DNA of 11,805 nucleotides from Flavobacteriaceae bacterium (GTDB lineage Bacteria; Bacteroidota; Bacteroidia; Flavobacteriales; Flavobacteriaceae): assembly GCA_023262245.1 (NCBI GenBank), contig JALRDC010000081.1:1-11805 (forward strand). The letters run 5' to 3'. A program made the translations under genes and the position numbers. Under the pieces are notes generated by a model. That model saw nothing but the letters and a program-made list of their open reading frames with translations, was not told where the DNA came from and did no database searches. Numbering within the stretch: the stretch's first letter is position 1; each line of letters starts with the position of its first letter. Below, piece by piece: positions 1 to 7,654 of this stretch.

Positions 1-92
1 TGCTTGCCATGGTGGATTTCCATTGTTCGAGCGTCAATATTGGGTTCTAATGCATCATATGCATAGGATAAAGAAGGTAGTTCAAAAGCCAT
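1..92 (-). CDS. Superoxide dismutase (Fe/Mn family), N-terminal fragment cut by the window edge
   Basis: Reading leftward from the ATG at 92-90 gives 30 codons, beginning MAFELPSLSYAYDALEP and containing MEIHHGK. This is the highly conserved amino end of Fe/Mn superoxide dismutases, which convert superoxide to oxygen and hydrogen peroxide in the cytoplasm. His27 of the HHGK motif is the first of the four metal ligands known in the family; the other three lie outside the window. The gene is cut at base 1, so whether it uses iron or manganese cannot be judged. There is no signal peptide, so a cytoplasmic enzyme is expected. It is transcribed away from the helicase gene at 188, across a 95-bp spacer with a good promoter-like box. 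Confidence 0.93.
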   Translation of the reverse strand, partial: MAFELPSLSYAYDALEPNIDARTMEIHHGK

Positions 93-103
93 AATTATAT
101 TTT

Positions 104-155
104 TAAGTTTACACAAAATTAAAATTTCTTTTTTCAATCAAAAGCTAAGTTTACA
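104..155. repeat. Direct repeat TAAGTTTACA, two copies 42 bp apart, in the divergent spacer
   Basis: TAAGTTTACA occurs at 104-113 and again at 146-155 in the same orientation. The copies flank the predicted sod promoter. The 42-bp period is close to four turns of B-DNA, so both copies would face the same side of the helix. They could be binding sites for a regulator of either divergent gene, or chance in an AT-rich spacer. Confidence 0.35.
114..142 (-). promoter_or_regulatory. Predicted Bacteroidota-type promoter for the superoxide dismutase gene
   Basis: On the minus strand a TAATTTTG box (121-114) matches the -7 consensus TAnnTTTG of Bacteroidota. A TTTG (142-139) lies 17 bp upstream as a -33 element, within the spacing reported for flavobacteria. 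Transcription would start near 107-110, leaving a leader of about 15-18 nt before the ATG at 92. The call is by motif only. Confidence 0.5.
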
Positions 156-187
156 AATCCTTACTTTTAAGAGGCAATTTTATTAAT

Positions 188-3100
188 TTGAGTTCAACTA
201 ATTTTCATATCATAAATGCCTCTGCAGGTTCTGGAAAAACCCATACCCTGGTATTGGAATACCTTAAGACACTTCTTAATGATACTAATTCAAGTTCTTT
301 TAGGCATTTGTTGGCATTGACATTTACTAACAAGGCGGTAAATGAAATGAAAGAGCGCATCTTAGCCACTTTACTAAAATTAGCTAAAACCCCCTCAGAA
401 GAGCAGGACATGAGTTATCGTCTTTGCAAAGCGCTTGAAATTAGCATAGAAGAATTATCCTTTAGAGCAGGACTGATGCTTAGGAAAATTCTTTTAGAAT
501 ACGCAAGTTTTGACGTAATCACGCTAGATAAATTTACTCACAGGCTTGTTAGAACTTTCTCAAGAGAACTAGAGCTACCCTCTGGTTTTGATGTGGAATT
601 AGATCCTGGAACCCTCCTTGAAGAAACGGTTCTTTCCGTTATAGAAGAAGTTGGAAAAGAGCAAGATTTGACTACCTTACTGCTGGACTTTAGCTTGAAA
701 AAAGTTCAAGCGGAAAACGACTGGGATGTTCAACGAGATTTAGATGCTTTTGTACGCTTGTTGCTAAATGAAAATGATAGAAAGCCCATAGCAGATATCA
801 AAAGTAAAAGTTTAAAAGACCTAAAAGGAGATAAAAATACCCTTGAAAAAGAATCGAAACGCTATTTAATAGAGGTTGCAAGTATAGTAACTGAGGCGCT
901 AACTTTTTTGGATCAAAAGGGCCTTGCCGCAGAAGATTTTTCAAGAAAACAATTGCATCAGTTTTTCCAAAAAGTATTGAAAAAAGAGTTTGCAAAAATG
1001 TTTCCCAATGCTCTTGAAGCAGCACTAAAGGGAGAAAAGCCCCTTTATAATAAAACACTAGAAGACGAAAAAAAACATCTTATTGATTCCATCCAATCCC
1101 AATTGTTGCATTATTATTACGAGATAAAAAAAGGAGTAGGGAGTTATCTAGTAATACAAAACACACTAAAATCTTGGACACCAAGGCTATTACTTCAGTT
1201 GATGGAGCAGCGTTTAGAACTATTCCAGACAAAGAAAGAAATCCGTTTGCTGGGAGAATTTAACCGAAAAATAAATAAACTGGTTCAAGAAGAGCCAGCC
1301 CCCTTTATTTATGAACGCTTAGGGGAGCGCTATCAGCACTACTTTTTAGACGAATTTCAAGACACCTCGGAACTGCAATGGTCAAATTTAACTCCTCTAA
1401 TTGGCAATGCCTTAGAAAGCCAAAATCTTAGCGGTAAAAGAGGATCTTTACTTATCGTAGGAGATCCAAAACAAGCTATTTACAGATGGAGAGGGGGAAA
1501 CATGCAACAATTTATTAACCTGATTAATAAGACTGAAAGCCCCTTTCAAATAGAAGCTGAAATTTTTCCATTAAAAGAGAACTTTCGTTCTGGAAAAGAA
1601 ATTGTGGAGTTTAATAATGCATTCTTTTCCATGATTTCTGAAAAATTTGATGATCTTAATTATCAGAAAATTTATGGGAAAGGGAGTCAACAGCAAGCCC
1701 GAAAATTAGGAGGGTATGTGCGGATAGAGGCCATTAAAAAAGGTACTGTAGAGGAGACAACACCTGCTTATGTAGCAGAAACTATAACTGCTGTAAGAGA
1801 ATTGCTTCACAAAGAATACAGACTTAGTGATATGGCTGTTTTAGTAAGAAAAAAAGATCAAGCAAGTGAGATTGGTTCAGCACTTAGTAAAGCAGGATAT
1901 TCATTTGTCTCTTCGGAATCTTTATTGGTTGCTCATGCTAAAAAAGTGCAATTACTGATCGCTTTCTTAAAACTTACACTCCATCCGAATGCTAGCGAAT
2001 ATCAAAAGGTTATCTTAGATGTCCTTTGGGAATTAAATGATAAACCCTTTGAAAGATATCACGAATTTGCCCAAAATATACTGCCATTAGATAGCGTGAG
2101 CTTTTTCAGAAAATTAACTGAAGAATTTGATGTAGTCATTGAATTGAATCAATTGACTGCTCTTCCCGTTTTAGAGGCCGTAAATCATCTTCTGTCATCC
2201 CTTCCAATAGTAGATCCTAACGATACATACATACACTTTTTTATAGAAGATATTTTTGAATTTTCAAAGATTCAAAATTCCTCTATTGTTTCCTATTTAA
2301 AGCATTGGGAACATCAATCGGAACAGTTACGGATTAGTATGCCTAGTGGTCTTGATGCTATAAAATTGATGACCATACATCAAGCCAAAGGGCTTGAATT
2401 CCCAATTGTCATCTTGCCCTTCATGGATACCCCTTTGCATCCCCGAATTACTGAAAAAGTTTGGTTTCCTTTTGATGAAGGAGATTTAAAATCTGTAAAA
2501 TGGGGATGGTTTAATTTTTCAAATGCAATAGAACACTACGGATCTCAAGGAAAGAAGCTCTATGATAACTATAAATTAGACCAACAACTAGACGCTCTTA
2601 ATGTACTTTATGTAGCTTTAACAAGAGCCGAAGTCGCCTTATTTGTAATAACAAAAGAGATTGAAAAAGAAGCACCGAGTTATGCGCATTGGTTTGAAAG
2701 TTTTGTTTCTAGTAAAGGGAGTAAGCTAAATGCTAATAGTCCTTTTGAAATGGGAACTCTAAAGAAGCGAAGCGAAACCCTCAATATAAAGCCAACACCT
2801 ACGCCCGAAGTACATGAAATTTCCGTAACAACAAATGCTAACTGGAAAAAGCGTTTAATTGGATCAAAACCCTATAATGAAACGGTACAAAGCGCACAGG
2901 ATCACGGGCTCTTAATTCATCATTTATTATCGAAAGTAACCACTACAATTCAAATTTCTGAAGTAATTCAAAACGCATTGGAAGAAAACCTCCTCTTAGA
3001 ACAAGATAAAGATTTGGTGGAAGAGAAACTAAAAGAAGTGGTAAATCACCCACAGCTAAGTTCTTTTTTTGACGGAACCGATCATGTACTCTGCGAACAA

Positions 3101-3328
3101 GAACTACTTTTACCTAATGGACCTACCTTAAGACCAGACCGTATCAATCTCGCTAAATCTGGTGCAGCAACAATCATCGATTATAAAACAGGAAAACCTA
3201 ATCAAACCGATTCAAAACAAATCAAGTCCTATGCAGCAGCTTTAAATGATTTAGGATATTCAAGAATTACCACCTATTTGGTCTATATAAATCAAAAGGT
3301 TGAAATAGTGAAGGCATATTTGTATTAA
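188..3328 (+). CDS. AddA-like UvrD/Rep-family helicase with C-terminal RecB-type nuclease domain
   Basis: A 1046-residue superfamily 1A helicase-nuclease, expected to unwind and degrade DNA from double-strand breaks before RecA loading, in complex with an AddB-type subunit. All main helicase motifs are visible: Walker A ASAGSGKT (11-18), motif Ia LALTFTNKA (about 42-50), Walker B DEFQDT (388-393), motif III GDPKQAIYRWRGG (425-437), motif IV ENFRS (464-468), motif V TIHQAKGLEF (729-738) and motif VI LYVALTRA (807-814, Arg813 as arginine finger). The carboxyl end carries a PD-(D/E)XK nuclease: GLLIHHLL (His911), PDRI (Asp984), DYK (Asp998, Lys1000) and Q1011xxxY1015. The start is TTG: an in-frame stop lies at 146-148, no ATG falls between it and Walker A, and the next in-frame ATG lies beyond Walker A. 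AAGAGG at 169-174 may help initiation. AddA rather than plain UvrD, because of the nuclease end and the AddB-like gene nearby. Confidence 0.9.
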   Translation: MSSTNFHIINASAGSGKTHTLVLEYLKTLLNDTNSSSFRHLLALTFTNKAVNEMKERILATLLKLAKTPSEEQDMSYRLCKALEISIEELSFRAGLMLRKILLEYASFDVITLDKFTHRLVRTFSRELELPSGFDVELDPGTLLEETVLSVIEEVGKEQDLTTLLLDFSLKKVQAENDWDVQRDLDAFVRLLLNENDRKPIADIKSKSLKDLKGDKNTLEKESKRYLIEVASIVTEALTFLDQKGLAAEDFSRKQLHQFFQKVLKKEFAKMFPNALEAALKGEKPLYNKTLEDEKKHLIDSIQSQLLHYYYEIKKGVGSYLVIQNTLKSWTPRLLLQLMEQRLELFQTKKEIRLLGEFNRKINKLVQEEPAPFIYERLGERYQHYFLDEFQDTSELQWSNLTPLIGNALESQNLSGKRGSLLIVGDPKQAIYRWRGGNMQQFINLINKTESPFQIEAEIFPLKENFRSGKEIVEFNNAFFSMISEKFDDLNYQKIYGKGSQQQARKLGGYVRIEAIKKGTVEETTPAYVAETITAVRELLHKEYRLSDMAVLVRKKDQASEIGSALSKAGYSFVSSESLLVAHAKKVQLLIAFLKLTLHPNASEYQKVILDVLWELNDKPFERYHEFAQNILPLDSVSFFRKLTEEFDVVIELNQLTALPVLEAVNHLLSSLPIVDPNDTYIHFFIEDIFEFSKIQNSSIVSYLKHWEHQSEQLRISMPSGLDAIKLMTIHQAKGLEFPIVILPFMDTPLHPRITEKVWFPFDEGDLKSVKWGWFNFSNAIEHYGSQGKKLYDNYKLDQQLDALNVLYVALTRAEVALFVITKEIEKEAPSYAHWFESFVSSKGSKLNANSPFEMGTLKKRSETLNIKPTPTPEVHEISVTTNANWKKRLIGSKPYNETVQSAQDHGLLIHHLLSKVTTTIQISEVIQNALEENLLLEQDKDLVEEKLKEVVNHPQLSSFFDGTDHVLCEQELLLPNGPTLRPDRINLAKSGAATIIDYKTGKPNQTDSKQIKSYAAALNDLGYSRITTYLVYINQKVEIVKAYLY

Positions 3329-3337
3329 AATTATTTA

Positions 3338-3345
3338 TATATTTG
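3338..3345 (+). promoter_or_regulatory. Candidate -7 promoter box TATATTTG before the OmpA-family gene
   Basis: TATATTTG matches the Bacteroidota TAnnTTTG consensus and lies 50 bp before the ATG at 3396. The nearest TTTG upstream (3319-3322) gives a spacer of only 15 bp, shorter than the usual 17-23, so the -33 match is poor. If real, it would let the OmpA gene be expressed independently of the helicase gene, with a leader of roughly 45 nt. Confidence 0.35.
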
Positions 3346-3395
3346 CAAAGGAATTAACCTCAAAAACTTCATAACCTAACCCAAAATTCCCAATC

Positions 3396-4799
3396 ATGTC
3401 CTTTACTAATATTGTTATCCTCTTGAAAATAGAGCGAATTGCTTTATTTTCAAGTTTAATAATGTTTCTTTCACTTTCATTAAATGCCCAAACAAAAGAG
3501 GAACCTTGGCAATTCTTTGTTGGAATAAATGCAATAGACACCTTCCCTACGGGAGCTCCAGGTTCTGGTGATCTGTTTGAAGAATTTTTAAACATAGACC
3601 ATTGGAATATTGCTCCTTATCCTTCTTTTTTTGGAGCAAAAAAATATATAGGCGCAGGCTTTTCCTTTGGTACTCGTTTCAGTTTGAATACCATAAACCG
3701 GTATGGAGACACTTCTGCTACAGATAATTATTACAATGTAGATGGAATTGTTTCTTACAATTTAAACACCTTATTTAAGGGAGAACGATTGATGCCTTTC
3801 TTGGAATTGGGAGGAGGATATTCCATTTTTGATGAACAAGGAGCAGGCTATTTTAATCTAGGTGCTGGTTTGGAACTTTGGTTAGGAGAAAATAAAAAAA
3901 CAGCAATCATTTTAGAAAGTTTATATAAAAATACGGGTGAAACCTATGGAGTAAAACATTTTCAGCACTTATTGGGTGTGGCTTTCCTCTTTGGAGGAGA
4001 CAAAGATTCTGATCAAGACGGCATCCCTAATAAAGAAGATGAATGTCCGGAAATTCCCGGTATAGCAGCATTTAAAGGTTGTCCCGACACAGATGGTGAC
4101 GGTATTCAAGACAATAAAGATAGTTGTCCACAAGTGGCTGGAATCCCTGCATTTAATGGTTGCCCTGATACTGATGGAGATGGAATTCAAGATTCTGAAG
4201 ACGACTGTCCACAATTAACAGGCATTGCAGCATTTAACGGCTGTCCGGACAGTGATGGAGATGGAATACAAGATTCCGAAGACGAATGTCCTAATGAAGC
4301 AGGTACTGAAGCATTTAATGGATGTCCAGACACAGATGGAGATGGAATAAGCGATCTAGATGATAAATGTCCAAATGTGGCTGGATTAATTGAAAATGAG
4401 GGATGTCCAGACACTACAGAAGATGAAATTAAAAGACTTCAAGAAATTGGACGAACCATTTTCTTCAAAATCAACCGATCAGATATTAATGCGAAAAACG
4501 ATCTAATCCTTCAAGAGGTCTTCATGATTTTAACGAAGAACCCTAATTATTTAATTGAGATTAGTGGTCATACGGATTCTGTTGGTAGTACTGAATATAA
4601 TCAAGGGCTTTCAGAAAGAAGAGCAAATTCCGTAGCGCAATTTTTGATTGATAAAGGCTTGGATGCTTCAAGAATTACTAGTAGAAAAGGTTACGGAGAA
4701 GAAATCCCAGTTGAAAGTAATGATACGGCAAAAGGACGTAGTGCAAATAGAAGAGGAAGAGTTGAATTTAAACTTTATCAATCAAAGACTGAAGAATAA
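3396..4799 (+). CDS. OmpA-family outer membrane protein with thrombospondin type-3 repeats
   Basis: A 467-residue envelope protein thought to tie the outer membrane to peptidoglycan. Residues 1-31 form a signal peptide (hydrophobic stretch 15-29, likely cleavage after Ala31 in LNAQ). Residues about 33-200 are rich in aromatic and glycine residues and resemble a small outer-membrane beta-barrel. Residues 204-338 are five tandem 27-residue TSP3 repeats of the form D-x-D-x-D-G-I...C-P...G-C-P, a calcium-binding linker. Residues about 345-465 are the OmpA C-terminal domain, with GHTDSVG and LSERRA; Asp394 and Arg409 match the pair that binds diaminopimelate in OmpA. The start is the first ATG after an in-frame stop at 3372-3374; a second Met at residue 23 would leave only a short signal peptide. 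It begins 67 bp after the AddA-like gene and ends 46 bp before the AddB-like gene. Confidence 0.92.
   Translation: MSFTNIVILLKIERIALFSSLIMFLSLSLNAQTKEEPWQFFVGINAIDTFPTGAPGSGDLFEEFLNIDHWNIAPYPSFFGAKKYIGAGFSFGTRFSLNTINRYGDTSATDNYYNVDGIVSYNLNTLFKGERLMPFLELGGGYSIFDEQGAGYFNLGAGLELWLGENKKTAIILESLYKNTGETYGVKHFQHLLGVAFLFGGDKDSDQDGIPNKEDECPEIPGIAAFKGCPDTDGDGIQDNKDSCPQVAGIPAFNGCPDTDGDGIQDSEDDCPQLTGIAAFNGCPDSDGDGIQDSEDECPNEAGTEAFNGCPDTDGDGISDLDDKCPNVAGLIENEGCPDTTEDEIKRLQEIGRTIFFKINRSDINAKNDLILQEVFMILTKNPNYLIEISGHTDSVGSTEYNQGLSERRANSVAQFLIDKGLDASRITSRKGYGEEIPVESNDTAKGRSANRRGRVEFKLYQSKTEE
4005..4409 (+). repeat. Five tandem 81-bp units encoding TSP3 calcium-binding repeats
   Basis: Five in-frame 81-bp units (27 codons each) start at 4005, 4086, 4167, 4248 and 4329. 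Each encodes an acidic loop DxDxDGI, then a CP pair and a GCP end. Units 2-4 are most alike; the first (DSDQDG, AAFKGCP) and last (GLIENEGCP) are most divergent. At the DNA level the units differ at many third positions, so the array is old rather than newly expanded. It lies wholly inside the OmpA-family gene. Confidence 0.9.
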
Positions 4800-4845
4800 A
4801 TTAAAATAAACACCTGTAGCTTGACCTGATTTTTTACTTTTAGGG

Positions 4846-7557
4846 ATGCAAACTTTTTTAGATGCTGTAGCTAAAAAAATACTTGCCTCCCAACATGAGA
4901 TGGATCAGGTCAAGATTATAGTGCCCAGTATCCGCGCGATCAACTTTTTGAAGGAATCATTAAAAAAGAGAATTCATAAGCCACTTATTGCCCCTGAAAT
5001 TATCAGTATCTCTCAATTCATAACCGAACTGTCAGAGATTGATACTCTTTCTAATCTTGATTTGATCTATATTTTTTATGTCGAATATTTAAAGCATACC
5101 CCAAAAGAACATCGAGAATCATTTAATAGCTTTTATGGGTGGGCTCCTATCCTGCTTCAAGAGTTTAATGAAATAGATACGCAACTTGTAAATTCAGAGG
5201 AACTCTTCAGTTTTATGAATGCTTTAGGCAGTATAGAACAATGGGGATCGGAAGAAAAAGGGGAATTGAGTAAACGCCATTTTAAGCTCCAAGCCCTTGT
5301 CCCAAAGTATTATGACGCATTGTACAAGGTTTTGGTTAAAAATCAAAAAGCTTACTCTGGGTTACAACTTCGTGAAGCTGTTAAGAATTTGGGGTTATAC
5401 TGTCAGAGTAACATACCTCATCACTTTTTTGTTGGCTTTAATGCTTTAAGTAAAGCCGAGGAAACCATCATTCAAGAGTTAATGGCAGAGGGAAAGGCAG
5501 ATATCTTTTGGGACTTGGATCAGTCTTTTTATAAAGATCCCTATCATAGCGCAGGTCATTTTATTCGCCAGTATTATCAACAATGGAATCTTTTAAAAAG
5601 AGAAAAACCAGAATTTCCTGATTTATTTTCTGCAGCAAAGCAGATTGAAATCATCAGTACAGCAAAAAATAACATTCAAGCCAAATTAGCAGTTCAAATC
5701 GCAACGGAACTCTACAATAAAGACCCTAGTTCCTCAACCGTGATCGTACTAGGCGATGAAGCGCTTTTACAACCTACCCTTTCTGTTCTTCCTCAAGAGG
5801 AAATCCCCTGTAACATAACAATGGGATACCCACTTAAAGAAACGGTACTCTATAGTTTTTTTAAACTGTATTTTAACCTAATCGAAAATATAGGGCCTCA
5901 GGGTTATTCCTACCGAGACCTTTTTGAATTTAGTAAGACGGCATGCTGTAGAATTATTTTTAGAGATTCCTCGCCCACTGCATATCAATGGATTGAAAAT
6001 TATCAAGGAAATTATATTCCTCAAGAAGAATTATCTAAAAAAGGCTCTGTTTGGGAATTATTGTTTGAGCCTTTTGATACAGTAACTTCCTTTTTGGAAA
6101 GAGTAAAACAAATAATAAAAATCCTAAAAGCAGCCTATCTTGAAAAAGAGACAGAACCACTCCAAATTCAAGCTTGTAATCGATTTCTTACAATTTGGGA
6201 ATCCATTTTAAGCCATCACCATAATTTTAACATCTTAAAAACTCTGACCGATATTGAGTTGGTTTTTGATTCACTTATGCAAAAGGAAACTTTTGATTTT
6301 AAAGGAGATCCATTAAATGGAATTCAAATCATGGGAGTTTTAGAAACACGATTATTAGATTTTGACAATGTGATCATCACCAATTTAAATGAAGGGATTT
6401 TACCTAATGGAAAAACCCCTTTTTCCTGGATTCCCTTTGATGTTCGAAAAAAGTTTGAGATGAATACTTTTATAGAACAAGATCATTTGTATGCATATCA
6501 CTTTTATCGTCTTTTACAACGTGCGCAAAAGATCTTTCTGTTTTACAATGCTTCAGCGGAAGGATTATTTTCTGGAGAACGGAGTCGTTTTTTAGTTCAA
6601 CTGGAATACTTTAAAGAGCCGAAACACCAATTAAAGTTTAAACAACCTCAGTTAGCTTTTCCAGAAGTTGAAGACAAACCAAAAACGGCTTATAAAACCA
6701 AAGCAGTTTTAGATCAATTAGAGGCACTTGGAATTTCGGGGTTCTCTCCTTCTTCATTAACTCAATACATTAGAAATCCTTTTTCTTTTTATGAACAACG
6801 CATGCTAAAAGTTCAACCAGTTCATGAAATAAGTAATCAACTAAGCGCTATGGACAAGGGAACCATTATGCACAAGGTCTTGGAAATCCTTTACCAGCCC
6901 TATTTAACTCAGCCTATGGGCGAATCTTATTACGATCAAATGTTAAAGCTTCTCCCCACTACTTTGGATTCAGTCTTCAAATCAACCCTTCAAAATAAAG
7001 AGCAAAGAACAGGGAAAAATGCCTTGGTATATCAAGTGATGAATGAAATCTTGAAACAATTTTTACTAGCTGAAAAACTACAAGTTTCAGAGGGAGATCA
7101 AATTAAGATTCTTGCCCTTGAGTATGAATTTTCAAAATCCGTATATGTTACCCCCTTGAAAAAAGAAATTCAATTTAGAGGAACTGTAGATCGAATTGAT
7201 GTAGTAAATGAAACACTGAGGTTTGTAGACTATAAAACCGGAAAAGTTGAAGCTGCAGATTTAGCATTTTCATCCTGGGAGGAGGTTCGAACACTCCCCA
7301 AAAAGAATGCGCTGTTTCAGGTACTTTTGTATTCGTATCTTCTAAATCAAGATTTTAAGTTTCACAATATCATTGCGGGGGTGATTCCATTAAAAACCTT
7401 TAAGAACGATTTTTTAGCGGTTAGTCAAAAAGAGCATATTCGAAAGAAAGTTTTGTTAAAAATAGAAGAGCGCGTGCTGCAAAATTTTGAAAAAGAGTTG
7501 TTTGATTTAATCAATGAAATTTTTGATCCATCCATCGCATTTCAAGAGGTAAAATAG
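4846..7557 (+). CDS. AddB-like PD-(D/E)XK nuclease, partner of the AddA-like helicase
   Basis: A 903-residue protein expected to be the second subunit of an AddAB-type break-resection complex. The N-terminal part has an inactive helicase fold: it opens with VPSIRAINFLKESL where a Walker A loop would be, so no ATP-binding motif is seen. Degenerate helicase signatures follow: NITMGYPL (323-330), GVLETRLLDF (497-506) and SRFLVQL (580-586). The C-terminal RecB-family nuclease looks intact: YIRNPFSFY (641-649), GTIMH (His676), TVDRID (Asp782), VDYKTGK (Asp795, Lys797) and Q825xxxY829. Firmicute AddB proteins have a cysteine before PF in the YxxCPF motif, part of an iron-sulfur cluster; here it is Asn644, and no CxxC pair occurs near the carboxyl end. 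The length is below the roughly 1,150 of Bacillus AddB. The ATG at 4846 follows the OmpA stop by 46 bp. Confidence 0.85.
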   Translation: MQTFLDAVAKKILASQHEMDQVKIIVPSIRAINFLKESLKKRIHKPLIAPEIISISQFITELSEIDTLSNLDLIYIFYVEYLKHTPKEHRESFNSFYGWAPILLQEFNEIDTQLVNSEELFSFMNALGSIEQWGSEEKGELSKRHFKLQALVPKYYDALYKVLVKNQKAYSGLQLREAVKNLGLYCQSNIPHHFFVGFNALSKAEETIIQELMAEGKADIFWDLDQSFYKDPYHSAGHFIRQYYQQWNLLKREKPEFPDLFSAAKQIEIISTAKNNIQAKLAVQIATELYNKDPSSSTVIVLGDEALLQPTLSVLPQEEIPCNITMGYPLKETVLYSFFKLYFNLIENIGPQGYSYRDLFEFSKTACCRIIFRDSSPTAYQWIENYQGNYIPQEELSKKGSVWELLFEPFDTVTSFLERVKQIIKILKAAYLEKETEPLQIQACNRFLTIWESILSHHHNFNILKTLTDIELVFDSLMQKETFDFKGDPLNGIQIMGVLETRLLDFDNVIITNLNEGILPNGKTPFSWIPFDVRKKFEMNTFIEQDHLYAYHFYRLLQRAQKIFLFYNASAEGLFSGERSRFLVQLEYFKEPKHQLKFKQPQLAFPEVEDKPKTAYKTKAVLDQLEALGISGFSPSSLTQYIRNPFSFYEQRMLKVQPVHEISNQLSAMDKGTIMHKVLEILYQPYLTQPMGESYYDQMLKLLPTTLDSVFKSTLQNKEQRTGKNALVYQVMNEILKQFLLAEKLQVSEGDQIKILALEYEFSKSVYVTPLKKEIQFRGTVDRIDVVNETLRFVDYKTGKVEAADLAFSSWEEVRTLPKKNALFQVLLYSYLLNQDFKFHNIIAGVIPLKTFKNDFLAVSQKEHIRKKVLLKIEERVLQNFEKELFDLINEIFDPSIAFQEVK

Positions 7558-7561
7558 ATAG

Positions 7562-7569
7562 TAAATTTG
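7562..7569 (+). promoter_or_regulatory. Candidate -7 box TAAATTTG before the EF-hand protein gene
   Basis: TAAATTTG is a full match to TAnnTTTG, just after the AddB-like stop codon and 85 bp before the ATG at 7655. No TTG or TTTG occurs at the right distance upstream, so only half of the promoter consensus is present. The leader would be about 80 nt. Confidence 0.28.
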
Positions 7570-7654
7570 TAGTTTCTAAAGCATTTGCAGAGCGCATTGC
7601 CCCATTTTTTTTACATTTACAAAAAATAATTTTGATTGTTCACTATATTAAGTA

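Noticed and set aside
205..1058. Minus-strand open frames at 205-411 and 798-1058
   Set aside because: Both are antisense to the AddA-like gene, whose reading frame is supported by helicase motifs along its length.
3335..3595. Minus-strand open frame over the start of the OmpA-family gene
   Set aside because: Antisense to a clear signal peptide and barrel; the translation has no family features.
4005..4409. Regular repeat array that could be taken for a CRISPR
   Set aside because: Units are 81 bp, contiguous, in frame and encode calcium-binding TSP3 loops; there are no constant repeats separated by unique spacers.
3969..4414. Two minus-strand open reading frames (3969-4214 and 4187-4414) across the repeat region
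   Set aside because: They are antisense shadows of the TSP3 repeats; their own repetitiveness simply mirrors the 81-bp coding units.
7584..7619. Second promoter candidate (TTTG at 7584 with TACATTTA at 7612) before the EF-hand gene
   Set aside because: The -7 element ends in A instead of G and the spacer is 24 bp, outside the usual range.
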